Positions 46,263 through 54,860 of a stretch of 64,000 bases of DNA are shown piece after piece (within the stretch, counting starts at the first letter, position 1; each line of letters begins with the position of its first letter). The notes beneath the pieces were generated by a model. The model was not told the DNA's origin. It made no database searches and worked only from the letters and a program-made list of their open reading frames with translations. The position numbers and the translations under genes were made by a program. Where the stretch lies: positions 2,987,001 to 3,051,000 of the forward strand of contig NZ_CP045369.1 of assembly GCF_009363535.1 (NCBI RefSeq). Reading direction: 5' to 3'. Origin of the DNA: Microbulbifer sp. THAF38 (GTDB lineage Bacteria; Pseudomonadota; Gammaproteobacteria; Pseudomonadales; Cellvibrionaceae).

Positions 46263-47269
46263 TTGATTTTCCTATTACATAAATTGATATTGTTTTATAC
46301 AAAACATGACCGGTCGTAACCTCAAACAAGGCAATTCCAAAATTTTAATTATGACTCTTAAACGACCTTACCAATCGACATTCTGCCTTATCAACTGGTC
46401 TGATTAACGCAAGAATTAGCAACTAACTTTTTGATTGACTGAAAAACATCCCTAGCACCATTCCTACCAAGGGGATATACACTCCTGGACACTGGTCTAG
46501 CCACCTATACAGGTAACTTCCAAAGCGCTAGAGGCTTCGAGAAGTAAACCATCAAAGCACTTTGACTTGAGCCAAGTTACCCAGGCTCATCCGGAAAATA
46601 CCCAAGTGGCAGGCTTGACATGTAGGACCATGGTATTGACCGTTTCAACAACAGCTCGTATCACATTGACATAAGGGGGCCTGGAGCAAAATAGACATCA
46701 GAGGTAAATCTTGGACTATTCCAGGCGAAAGAAAGAGCGATCGCAGCCAAAAATGTCCCTGGCCATAGCATTGTATCGAATGGAGCGAGAAGGCCTAAAC
46801 GTTTACGAGTCCCAATTAATTTTCACAACCGTCAGGGAGGATCACCTACTAATGCAGCGATGTCTTTGAAAAGCAAAACCTACATATAGTTGGCTGGGCA
46901 AATTATGCAACCTCAAGCCTGCACAAGGAAAACTTCATAAAGGCATCTATATACTGCAGAATTGGTCGCTAGAGACCTCCAAGTCTCATAGCTGCCGGTA
47001 CCTAAGGTAATAACCGCCTGAAAAATACACCAATTTTCTCTTTATTTTTGCACCATATAATTCAGCAGACTAAGTATGTATATTTGGAATATAAGATTAC
47101 TACCGCACAGTAAATCATGCGATGTATTTTTGCCTCAACTATCTAGAATTAATTTTGTGCTAGCACTGAATCAGATGGCACAGGACTATAATATAATAAT
47201 GTAAAAATTCGTTACACCACGCTTCAGCATACCCTAAACACTATCAAGCTTAACCTTATGGAGACTATT
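46263..47269. other. Gene desert of about 1 kb
   Basis: AT-rich, many stops in all frames. A 38-codon frame from 46753 (MSLAIALYRMEREGLNVYES) is protein-like but too short to identify. Probably decayed insertion material. Confidence 0.4.
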
Positions 47270-47518
47270 ATGATGAAATATTTGGGGCTGGTCACTCTTA
47301 CCCTGGTGGTAGTTTTAACGGGTTGCTCTCCAGAAAACTCAGAGGACCCAAGCCCTGATGCCTCCGTAGGCTCAGGCAAGGATAAACATGGATGTATAGC
47401 TTCTGCTGGCTACCGTTGGTGTGCCAAAACAAAAACATGCGAGCGCCCATGGGAACTGGCAGAGAAAGCCGGCTTTCCTAACACCCCGGATGATTTTGAG
47501 GAATATTGTGGCAAATAA
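47270..47518 (+). CDS. Small cysteine-rich lipoprotein
   Basis: 82 residues from the ATG at 47270 (GGAG 6 bases upstream). Lipobox LTGC with the lipidated Cys at about residue 19, then an acidic linker, then a compact domain with four cysteines (HGCIASAGYRWCAKTKTCERPWE ... FEEYCGK). The C-x9-W-C-x5-C-x-x-PWE pattern occurs at the end of other bacterial lipoproteins of unknown function. AT-rich surroundings. Confidence 0.7.
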   Translation: MMKYLGLVTLTLVVVLTGCSPENSEDPSPDASVGSGKDKHGCIASAGYRWCAKTKTCERPWELAEKAGFPNTPDDFEEYCGK

Positions 47519-47891
47519 AAATGGCAGTGGAATCTTCGCTGCCCCTCAATGCCAAGCCAAGTAATATTTTCATTCTCTCAAGTCACCACTCTAGAAGCTG
47601 CTTCATAACTTGAAACCAGCTGTTCCTGCAACCTCATGGAATTACAAGAATAGAACGATTGAGTAAATTTAAATCAGAATTAACTGACGCTCAGTAAAAA
47701 TTGATTGAACCTTGCACCCCTAACTAAAGCGCTGAAAAGGTGACCCCAAACCCATTGATAATCATACGTGTTTTGAAGATATCTTATGGGTTTTGCACTC
47801 AAGGGCACGAAGGAAGGATCTCCCTCCATCTTACCTATCGCCGAGCACTTGCTGGAGTAGGCTCCCATTTTGGGAAGAGCAAGGCGCGTAG
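47519..47891. other. Intergenic stretch before transposase remnant
   Basis: About 370 bases without a real gene. It probably includes more decayed IS sequence around 47800-47890. Confidence 0.35.
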
Positions 47892-48175
47892 CTGAAGGCT
47901 TGGAGAAAGTTTATCGGACAGCTTGAAAGATCCCTACTTAACTGGGAAGAAGTCTCTTCGAATGGCAGCTTTGCATTAGCAAAAGAAAAAAGGGGGGGGC
48001 AGAAGTTATAAAAAGCAAGCGGAGCAAAGGTACAAAGTGGATGATGGTGGTCGATGGCAAAGATATTCTGTTAGGTTACACCTATCCTTCAGCATCACCA
48101 GCAGAAGTAAATTTATTACACCCACAACTCGAGGTTACTAAGGAACTTCACACTTATCCCAGCATGGGGTTTTAA
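47892..48175 (+). pseudogene. IS5-family transposase remnant
   Basis: Two frames together give LNWEEVSSNGSFALAKEKR and KSKRSKGTKWMMVVDGKDIL, LGYTYPSASPAEVNLLHPQ, which is the core of an IS5 (IS427-like) transposase. The frame breaks in a run of eight G at 47992-47999, where deletion of one base would restore it. The start and end of the gene are missing. No inverted repeats seen. Confidence 0.75.
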
Positions 48176-48345
48176 GTAGTTCTGACACAGAGAAAATCAA
48201 GGGCTTTCAATTTTCCAATATGGCGCTGCATTAATTTTTGTCTATTATTAGTCTGCCAGTTTAAGTTTATCGCTTGATATATTTAGCGAAAATCATACCA
48301 CCTCCTATAACACCGTGTTGTGGTCAAGTCTAACCGGACACCTCT

Positions 48346-49137
48346 TTAAGCACATTTTTCAAATTCGATAGGGGTTATATACTCCAGTGATGAATGTATC
48401 CTGCGTGAGTTGTAATAAGCAATATAGGCCCTCACATCGGCTATCGCATCTTCCCTTGTCGGATAGATATTTCCCGTCAGCCATTCTCGTTTTAGGCTGC
48501 TAAAAAAGCGTTCAGTCGGTGCATTGTCCCAACAATTTCCCTTGCGGCTCATTGAGCACACCATACCATGCTGTTTCAACTGCGCTTGGTAGGTATGGCT
48601 GGCATACTGACTGCCTCGATCAGAGTGGTGTAGAAGACCCTTTGGCGGTGTACGCAAATTAACAGCCATCATCAATGCACGACTTACCAGGGCCGTTTCC
48701 ATCTGGCGATCTAGATGCCAACCAACAATCCTACGTGAATAGAGATCAATCACTACCGCCAAATACAGCCAGCCCTGTGCAGTCCAGATGTACGTGATAT
48801 CAGTAGTCCAAACTTGATTTTTAACACTTGGTGAGAACTCCCTATTCAAAAGGTTTTCCGCGGTAGGTAGTTGGTGTTTGCTGTCTGTCGTCAGTGTAAA
48901 TCGCTTCTTGCGTTTTACTCTCAAACCTAGCTTTTTCATTAGTTTGCGGACACGATAGCGACCAATTTTAAAGCCTTCTTTGCGTAACAGTTTCATTAAC
49001 CGACGGCTTCCGAGACTCTGTCGAGATTCAGAAAATAAGGCCTTCAAACGATGGCATAGTTTCCATGTCTGGCTATCTATTGAGCTATTACTACGCTGAT
49101 ACCACCCGTAATAGCTACTCTTATTTACCTGCATCAC
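48346..49137 (-). CDS. IS3-family transposase OrfB (DDE catalytic part)
   Basis: 263 residues as an independent frame. The frame stays open upstream with KYNFIKEQQGSFPVRTLCRV, joining orfA by -1 frameshifting. The integrase core is intact: first Asp in WTTDITYIW, second in HHSDRGSQYAS, and the final Glu in NAPTERFFSSLK. HTH_21-type N-terminal region (GSRRLMKLLRKEGFKIGRYRV). Confidence 0.95.
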   Translation of the reverse strand: MMQVNKSSYYGWYQRSNSSIDSQTWKLCHRLKALFSESRQSLGSRRLMKLLRKEGFKIGRYRVRKLMKKLGLRVKRKKRFTLTTDSKHQLPTAENLLNREFSPSVKNQVWTTDITYIWTAQGWLYLAVVIDLYSRRIVGWHLDRQMETALVSRALMMAVNLRTPPKGLLHHSDRGSQYASHTYQAQLKQHGMVCSMSRKGNCWDNAPTERFFSSLKREWLTGNIYPTREDAIADVRAYIAYYNSRRIHSSLEYITPIEFEKCA

Positions 49138-49193
49138 TCGGCAGAGTGTCCTAACTGGAAAGCTGCCTTGCTGTTCTTTAATAAAGTTGTACT

Positions 49194-49484
49194 TTACTTC
49201 ATTTCTTTCGCAAAGAAAGCGCTGGCCTTTTTTAGGATTTCTTTCTCCATCCGCAACTGCTTGTTTTCGCGTCGTAACCGGTCCAATTCTGCGCGCTCGC
49301 CGACATCCAGCCTTTCTCCGCTCTCTTCCTGCTTCAGCTCTTTTATCCAGCGTCGCAGATTGTTGGCAGTGGTTCCTACAGCCTCTGCGGCTTTAGAAAT
49401 AGAATATCCCTGCTCAGAGACCAGGGCTACGGCGTCTTTCTTGAACTCCGGCTTGAATTGCCGGCGTGTACCTTTCGTTGTCAT
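49194..49484 (-). CDS. IS3-family transposase OrfA (HTH part)
   Basis: 96 residues. A helix-turn-helix (YSISKAAEAVGTTANNLRRW) is followed by a leucine-zipper coiled coil (AELDRLRRENKQLRMEKEILKK). The codons AAAAAAG just before ASAFFAKEMK are a classic slippery heptamer. A -1 shift there continues as GQRFLCERNEVKY into orfB. Confidence 0.94.
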   Translation of the reverse strand: MTTKGTRRQFKPEFKKDAVALVSEQGYSISKAAEAVGTTANNLRRWIKELKQEESGERLDVGERAELDRLRRENKQLRMEKEILKKASAFFAKEMK

Positions 49485-49575
49485 ACATCACCTCGCTTGG
49501 TGTTTTTACCATCTTAGCGAAGTGTCCGGAAGTATTAGACCACTACACCGTTTACTCAAAAAATGGAGAGAACCA

Positions 49576-50226
49576 ATGAAGGCCTACTCGATAATTTTTG
49601 TATCAATTATTAATTTGCTTTCTTTAAACGACACCCTCGCCAATGAAAGCATGAATAATGTATTAGAGGACTCGAACTATAATTCGCTAAAATCCATATC
49701 CGAACGCTCAATAGTCAACGAAAGCATTTCTCATTCAGACATAGTTCAACTCACAAAAAGAGCAAGTTTTAAAGTAATAAAATCTAGCATATCTATACAA
49801 ACAATTTTATCTGTTGATGGTAAATCAGTAACATTTATTACAGAAAAATCTCGGAGCAATCCAGGATTTCTTAATATAACCATCAGGGTTGCTAACGCGA
49901 ACTACAACATGGAATTAGACCCTAAAGAGTCTGAGTTTGTATTGTCAGGGTATGGCTCAAAACTTGGCGCCGAGGGTAAACTACTTATGGCCACTATAAC
50001 CGCAAAAATGGAAGAAAATAACTGGCATAAATCTGAAAACTTATACAAATCCAACTCATACTGGATTGCCAACTGGTTCACCGAAATGCCAGCAGGAATG
50101 ATAATGCATACTATTATTCAAGAATCAAGCCCGAAAAGGGCGAACCAGACTCTTATAATAGACAATCCATTGCACCGAAAACATACTAGTGGGGCTGAAA
50201 TAATCAATACTCACCGCATCGTTTAA
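49576..50226 (+). CDS. Secreted hypothetical protein next to the IS
   Basis: 216 residues from the ATG at 49576, with GGAGAG 6 bases upstream. Signal peptide (MKAYSIIFVSIINLLSLNDT, cut near LANES). The mature protein is beta-strand-rich (TILSVDGKSVTFITEKSR, FLNITIRVANANYNMELDP) with no recognised domain. Strongly AT-rich, unlike the core genome. The IS3 element lies 28 bases upstream and may have cut off or supplied its promoter. The longer frame reaching back into the IS is not the true start. Confidence 0.65.
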   Translation: MKAYSIIFVSIINLLSLNDTLANESMNNVLEDSNYNSLKSISERSIVNESISHSDIVQLTKRASFKVIKSSISIQTILSVDGKSVTFITEKSRSNPGFLNITIRVANANYNMELDPKESEFVLSGYGSKLGAEGKLLMATITAKMEENNWHKSENLYKSNSYWIANWFTEMPAGMIMHTIIQESSPKRANQTLIIDNPLHRKHTSGAEIINTHRIV

Positions 50227-50543
50227 AGCTTGTATGCATGCTCTGAAAAAGCCTAAAGGTATTGATTGTGCCTGCCTCCGTAGTAAGTATTAGCTGGATT
50301 AGTTCAGACTTGATCTGACAGTTACCAGTTTTTCAAGAGGTGCCCTATCAGGTTAGGCTTGAACTACTTCAGATGAGCGAATATTAGTATGAAAAGTTCT
50401 GTGTCCATTTTATCGGGGCAAGATCACTGTTGAAGAAGTATAACCGGCATGGGATTTTTATAGAGTTCTGACATAGAGGGGATCAACCTTATTCACCCCC
50501 TCATTTTGAAAAAATTATTAATCAATCCCAAAAAAATTACATG
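50227..50543. other. Intergenic stretch between convergent secreted-protein genes
   Basis: 317 AT-rich bases. No terminator hairpin or coding frame clear enough to mark. Confidence 0.35.
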
Positions 50544-52460
50544 CTACCTTAGATCCAGCCTATGAAAAATGCCATTGTTTAAAGCACTTGTTGTCCCATT
50601 ACCCGCCCAAATCTGAGTATGAGTAAGGAGTGAAGTCGTGAAAGAGGTTACCAAACTCACTTCTCCGTTTTTATCAAAAACGCCTGAGGTTAGTACTGAA
50701 ATATCCCAAATCGTACTATCGTAAAAAGAATGAGTAGTCGCAGAATTTATCCCATCCGCATTATAAATCTTAACGTCCCCACTCGACTCATGCCTAAATG
50801 CCGTGACCAAGGAGGGCACCACCGAATTATTGTAACGATTAGCTTCCATGTCACTAACGGTCCACTGGGAACTTGAGTAGAAATACCCATAATTAACAAC
50901 GGAGCTTGTACCTTCACCTCGGTAGATCCTTGTCCCAAATGAAGACTTATAAGCCGTAATAACCTGATCTCTACCAACACCAGAAAAATCACCGGATGTC
51001 ATTGCAGTTACATCCCAGTTATTGATACTGTAGAGACTACCTAAATTTAATATACTTCTAACCCCATCGCCTCGAAAAACCTTAGTTTCATCAGAGCTCA
51101 CCTTCAAAGCAGTCACAACCTCTGAAACACCATCACCATCAAAATCACCAGAGGTCATCGCGGATACTTTCACTCGCTCACTCGAGTAAATGAGGCCATA
51201 GTTCATCAAGCTAGATTCACCATCCCCACAAAAAACAATCGTGTATCCAGAGCCGTCAAGCTCAAATGCAGTTATGACCTCATCCTTACCTCTTTCCGAA
51301 AAATTTCCAACAGCAAAATCGGTAACATTCAGGTAAGGCGATATGTAAAGGACGTCTTTTAGATACTTACCCTGCCCGCCTATTGCTCTTACAACCTTAC
51401 TAAAAGTGCCATAATTAAAGGCAACCAGCAATTCATCTACCCCATCTCCATCAAAGTCACCCGCGGCAGTAGCGACAACCTCCTCGCTATCAATCTGGGC
51501 CCCATGAAAGTATTTTTGCCCTTCATCAACAAAAGTACTTTCATCCCTACTCCCACCCAGATTTGCTGTCAGATCGATATTTTCAGATGTTGTATATGGA
51601 AAGGTTACAATGTTATTTTCAACAACATTGTTATATGAAGCCTGCTCACCATTAACAGAATTGTGCCAGCTAGATAAAAATGCCCTCTGCCCAACTCTAT
51701 CTGCGTAATTATCATATATACGATTATCACTACTCCGATCTCTAACTCTGATCGGATCACCAGAAACCAAGTAAAAATAGTTGTCATAAACTTTATTGCC
51801 TACACTATCATGGGCGAGATAGACCGCATGAAGCAAGAAGTCCTGAGAAGATATATTTTCCGCCCTATAAAATACATTGTTATATATTGAATTATTATCT
51901 GAATTTACAAAATCGACTACGCCATACCCTTTGCAGTCACCAGGGCAATTAGATACATCAAAAAGAGTCCCAATCTCTATAAAATGGTTATCATGTATAT
52001 GATTACACCCATTCCAAGTTGTTGATCTATTATCCCTCCCACCATTGAGAAGAATTGCATAGCTAGCGTAGTGACTTATGGTTAGACGGCTTATCTCTAC
52101 ATTAGTGCACTCTCCAACTCCCACTTCCAGCCTAAAAAATACAGTATTTCCCTCCCCTTCAAAAACCGGCTTTTCATCACCGTAAGCAGTTAATTTCAAC
52201 TTAAATTCACGCGATGTTTTAGTCCAAGAAATAGTCTCACCATAATAGACTCCCCCCCTAATGAAAACAGTAGTGTCTCCGCCACTGAAATCGACTAGAT
52301 AATGCACCCTGCTCAAGGTTTTGACGGGCTCAGAAAGAGAAAGCCCTGAATTTTCATCATCCCCATCCGTCGCCATGTAAATAATCTTTGAGAAACCAAT
52401 CAAAGGGAAACTAATAAATACCCAAAAGACCGCAACCTGAAAAAGAAAAAAAATTTTCAC
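50544..52460 (-). CDS. Secreted protein: right-handed beta-helix plus FG-GAP repeats
   Basis: 638 residues. A signal peptide (about 1-24) precedes a parallel beta-helix region (about 25-310; YMATDGDDENSGLSLSEPVK, NNSIYNNVFYRA, GNKVYDNYFYL, NVVENNIVTF) as in pectate lyase-like and surface carbohydrate-active proteins. The C-terminal half carries about five FG-GAP/VCBS-type units with calcium-binding loops (GDFDGDGVDELLVAF, GDFDGDGVSEVVTAL). No lyase catalytic residues identified. A binding, toxin or polysaccharide-degrading role is possible. AT-rich and flanked by IS material, so likely acquired. Confidence 0.8.
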   Translation of the reverse strand: MKIFFLFQVAVFWVFISFPLIGFSKIIYMATDGDDENSGLSLSEPVKTLSRVHYLVDFSGGDTTVFIRGGVYYGETISWTKTSREFKLKLTAYGDEKPVFEGEGNTVFFRLEVGVGECTNVEISRLTISHYASYAILLNGGRDNRSTTWNGCNHIHDNHFIEIGTLFDVSNCPGDCKGYGVVDFVNSDNNSIYNNVFYRAENISSQDFLLHAVYLAHDSVGNKVYDNYFYLVSGDPIRVRDRSSDNRIYDNYADRVGQRAFLSSWHNSVNGEQASYNNVVENNIVTFPYTTSENIDLTANLGGSRDESTFVDEGQKYFHGAQIDSEEVVATAAGDFDGDGVDELLVAFNYGTFSKVVRAIGGQGKYLKDVLYISPYLNVTDFAVGNFSERGKDEVITAFELDGSGYTIVFCGDGESSLMNYGLIYSSERVKVSAMTSGDFDGDGVSEVVTALKVSSDETKVFRGDGVRSILNLGSLYSINNWDVTAMTSGDFSGVGRDQVITAYKSSFGTRIYRGEGTSSVVNYGYFYSSSQWTVSDMEANRYNNSVVPSLVTAFRHESSGDVKIYNADGINSATTHSFYDSTIWDISVLTSGVFDKNGEVSLVTSFTTSLLTHTQIWAGNGTTSALNNGIFHRLDLR

Positions 52461-52548
52461 AATAGCACCCTAGTGTTATCTTTAACTTTATTAACACATA
52501 CTTCCATTCCGCTTAATTGATTTATCTGCCAACAGTCTCACATCAAGA

Positions 52549-52761
52549 ATGATAGCAACAAAGTTACACTCGAAATTAAACATCCACATTAGATACAAAA
52601 TTGGATTTGACGCCGTTTTTAAGGAAGTAGCTAAAAATGGGCAAGTGCTCGACACAATTAAGGGTCAAGCAATCTATCTTGCCAACCCCAAATCCTACGA
52701 CACTCTCGACCCCACTGCCCTTTATTACACCTTAGCAAATGCCGCTCCTGACGAAGATTAA
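52549..52761 (+). CDS. Short hypothetical protein
   Basis: 70 residues. The C-terminal part (GQVLDTIKGQAIYLANPKSY, DTLDPTALYYTLANAAPDED) looks protein-like, but the ATG has no good ribosome site. It may be a fragment of a longer gene. Family not recognised. Confidence 0.35.
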   Translation: MIATKLHSKLNIHIRYKIGFDAVFKEVAKNGQVLDTIKGQAIYLANPKSYDTLDPTALYYTLANAAPDED

Positions 52762-53006
52762 TTCGTCTCCCTGCTGCACCACACAAAGTTGAAGGCGGCA
52801 TACCCAGCATGTCAGCGATTGGTATGCCACGAGAACAACAGTTACCCACCTATAAAATACTTGGCGCTATCGCTTGCTGCCCCAATTTGCAATATGTAGA
52901 GTGGATTAGATTTGTCTATGGCGTGAGCAATACAAATTAATATGATGAAAGATGTGTAATGTGATCAGCCTTAATATCTAGGCAATCTCTTAGTATACCT
53001 CGCTGA
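52762..53006. other. Gene-free AT-rich DNA before the AlpA remnant
   Basis: About 245 bases with no recognised coding or structural feature; decayed island DNA. Confidence 0.35.
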
Positions 53007-53147
53007 CATAAAGCCAAACGATTCACAGACTATAAACGCAGTAGTATTTATCGAATGATTAAAGAAAAAAGCTTTCCTCGTCAGCGACAAATAGACCCGG
53101 GAGTGATGAGCTTGGATAGCCAGGAGGTCGTGGCTTGGAATAGATGA
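53007..53147 (+). pseudogene. AlpA-like excisionase/regulator remnant
   Basis: The frame reads RSSIYRMIKEKSFPRQRQID then PGVMSLDSQEVVAWNR and a stop, matching the helix-turn-helix core of AlpA (SRSSIYRMIKEGxFPKQ ... ESEVxxW). The N-terminal part is in another frame (YLADIKPN) and interrupted by stops. AlpA proteins switch on excision of P4-like elements. Confidence 0.6.
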
Positions 53148-53273
53148 AAGGCTTGATGGCGCAACATAATGCTAGAAGGTGGCCAAGAAGATTTCTCATG
53201 CGGCCACAATTAGATAATTGCCCATCAAAAAAGTAGGGGACCAGGTGGCAGACAGAGAAATTCAGAAATAAAA

Positions 53274-53298
53274 AAAGCCCGGCATAAGCCGGGCTTTT
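53274..53298. terminator. Terminator hairpin beside the att site
   Basis: AAAAGCCCGGC-ATA-AGCCGGGCTTTT, strong and bidirectional. It is placed where the terminator of a minus-strand tRNA-Ser gene would be. Confidence 0.85.
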
Positions 53299-53304
53299 AA
53301 AATA

Positions 53305-53318
53305 TGGCGGTGAGGGAG
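53305..53318 (-). other. Putative attachment site: 3' end of a tRNA-Ser
   Basis: The minus strand reads CTCCCTCACCGCCA, the acceptor 3' strand, discriminator G and CCA of a tRNA-Ser with GGTGAGG acceptor. After these 14 bases, tRNA similarity ends. It lies 162 bases upstream of the integrase, as expected for the left junction of an integrated element. Confidence 0.6.
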
Positions 53319-53438
53319 TCCGCCTCTATGGTTTCCATCCCAACCCCATAACCTCCCTCAAACCCTAGTGTTTACTGGGGTTGCAGGTTATATTTCTTCC
53401 AAAGCCACCCAGCCCTCACCTATAGAATCCGCTGCAAA

Positions 53439-53459
53439 GTGGGGGACTGAGTGGGGGAC
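53439..53459 (+). repeat. Direct repeat GTGGGGGAC x2, possible integrase arm sites
   Basis: Two GTGGGGGAC copies, 12 bases apart, just before the integrase ribosome site. Similar repeats occur near P4-type integrase genes and may bind the integrase. Confidence 0.45.
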
Positions 53460-53479
53460 CAGAAAGCAGTAGGAAGCGC

Positions 53480-54703
53480 ATGGGAAAGCTAACAGCAAAG
53501 GAAGTTGAGAACATAACAGCCGCCGGGAAGTACGATGACGGTGATGGCTTGCGATTAGTCGTAGGAGCCTCAGGGGCCAAGAAGTGGGTTCTCCGCTACC
53601 AGCTCCACGGGAAGCGTCGTGAAATGGGACTGGGTAGCCTAGGCGATGTAAGTCTAAAGCAAGCGAGATTGGAGGTAGGGGCTCAAAAGCGACTGATTCT
53701 CGATGGCATAGACCCTATCACCGAACGCCAGCGTATCCAGCAAGAGCAGAAAGCCAGCACCAAGAGCGAGGAAGCGAAGGCCGCTACTTTCAGTGATATG
53801 GCCGATGAATATATAAAAGTACATCGCAAAGGCTGGAAGAACGCCAAACATGCACAGCAGTGGAAGAACACCCTCCAGCAATATGCTTACCCCGTTATAG
53901 GTGAGAAAGCCCCCTGTGAAATCACCACCGATAATTTATTAGAGATATTAAAACCTATCTGGTTCGAGAAGCCTGAAACAGCCAACAGGGTTCGCAACCG
54001 GGTAGAACTGATTCTGGATGCCGCAAAAGCAAGAGGATTGCGGGAAGGCGAGAACCCTGCCCGCTGGCGTGGCCATCTGGATAAGCTGCTCCCCAAGCGC
54101 TCAAAGGTCCGCCAGGTGAAACACCACAACGCATTACCCTGGGTCGAGCTGCCCGAATTTATGCGGGAGATTTCCAAGCGCAACGGATTAGCTTTCACGG
54201 CCATGGAGTTGACCATCCTGACCGCAACCCGTACCAAAGAAGTCTTAGGGGCGACCTGGAGTGAAATAGACTTTAAAGCTAAATCGTGGACCATCCCAGG
54301 CGAGAGAATGAAAGCAAGTAAGGAGCACCGAGTCCCCCTAGCACCGCCCGTGATAGCTTTGCTTGAGTCGATACCGCGAATTGACGATAGCCCATACATC
54401 TTCCCCGGCCAAAGAAGTGGGCGACCACTCTCAAATATGTCCATGCTCATGGCGTTACGCAGAATGGGACGGGACGACCTAACCGTTCACGGGTTTAGGT
54501 CAACCTTCCGGGATTGGGCTGGAGAGGCCACTCCACACCCCCGCGATGTATGCGAGCAAGCTTTAGCTCACAGCTTGGGGGATTCGGTAGAGGCCGCCTA
54601 CCGGCGCGGCGACCTATTTGAAAAGCGCAGATTACTCATGGCCGACTGGGCCGACTATGCAACTACCTTAACAGCTCACGAAGCTGTTCTTGCTTCTCGT
54701 TGA
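53480..54703 (+). CDS. int: P4-type tyrosine integrase
   Basis: 407 residues. N-terminal DUF4102 domain (DGDGLRLVVGASGAKKWVLR), central SAM-like domain, and the catalytic domain with R251 (LTATRTKEVLGATW), H337-x-x-R340 (VHGFRSTF), H364 and Tyr374 (SVEAAYRRGD). All tyrosine-recombinase residues are present, so it should be active. The ribosome site AGGAAG is 3 bases from the ATG. It drives integration at the adjacent tRNA-Ser. Confidence 0.96.
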   Translation: MGKLTAKEVENITAAGKYDDGDGLRLVVGASGAKKWVLRYQLHGKRREMGLGSLGDVSLKQARLEVGAQKRLILDGIDPITERQRIQQEQKASTKSEEAKAATFSDMADEYIKVHRKGWKNAKHAQQWKNTLQQYAYPVIGEKAPCEITTDNLLEILKPIWFEKPETANRVRNRVELILDAAKARGLREGENPARWRGHLDKLLPKRSKVRQVKHHNALPWVELPEFMREISKRNGLAFTAMELTILTATRTKEVLGATWSEIDFKAKSWTIPGERMKASKEHRVPLAPPVIALLESIPRIDDSPYIFPGQRSGRPLSNMSMLMALRRMGRDDLTVHGFRSTFRDWAGEATPHPRDVCEQALAHSLGDSVEAAYRRGDLFEKRRLLMADWADYATTLTAHEAVLASR

Positions 54704-54860
54704 GAGCATTTAGCTCATCGACCAGGGTGTTGGTAGCTGCATCCAGGTTGTTTATCTGCACTTTTAGCATATCCCTGATTTTCGGGTCGGCAGTGTCTGC
54801 GGTTATCTCAATAGTGTTCAAGCAAGCTCGTATTTCGGCTTCAACATCTATAAATGTCAT
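54663..54860 (-). CDS. Small coiled-coil protein, probably SOS-controlled
   Basis: 65 residues from the ATG at 54860, with AAGGAG 8 bases upstream (the frame reaching 54887 has no such site). Acidic, helical: MTFIDVEAEIRACLNTIEIT then heptad-like LKVQINNLDAATNTLVDELNALNEKQEQL. Its 3' end overlaps the integrase 3' end by 41 bases on the other strand. A near-perfect LexA box lies 46 bases upstream. No known family. The context suggests an induction or antirepressor-like role (inference). Confidence 0.7.
   Translation of the reverse strand: MTFIDVEAEIRACLNTIEITADTADPKIRDMLKVQINNLDAATNTLVDELNALNEKQEQLRELLR

Larger units (their letters stand above)
48316..49547 (-). mobile_element. IS3-family insertion sequence, complete
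   Basis: 1232 bp. The ends are imperfect inverted repeats starting TGTTGTGGTC and TGTAGTGGTC with inner CCGGACAC conserved, as is usual for IS3 elements (TG...CA). Flanked by CCG on both sides (48313-48315 and 49548-49550), a 3-bp target duplication. It carries orfA and orfB with an intact slippery site, so it looks active. The target was intergenic. Confidence 0.9.

Noticed and set aside
49168..49575. N-terminal extension of the secreted protein reaching into the IS3 element
   Set aside because: The frame is antisense to orfA; the ATG at 49576 has the ribosome site and signal peptide.
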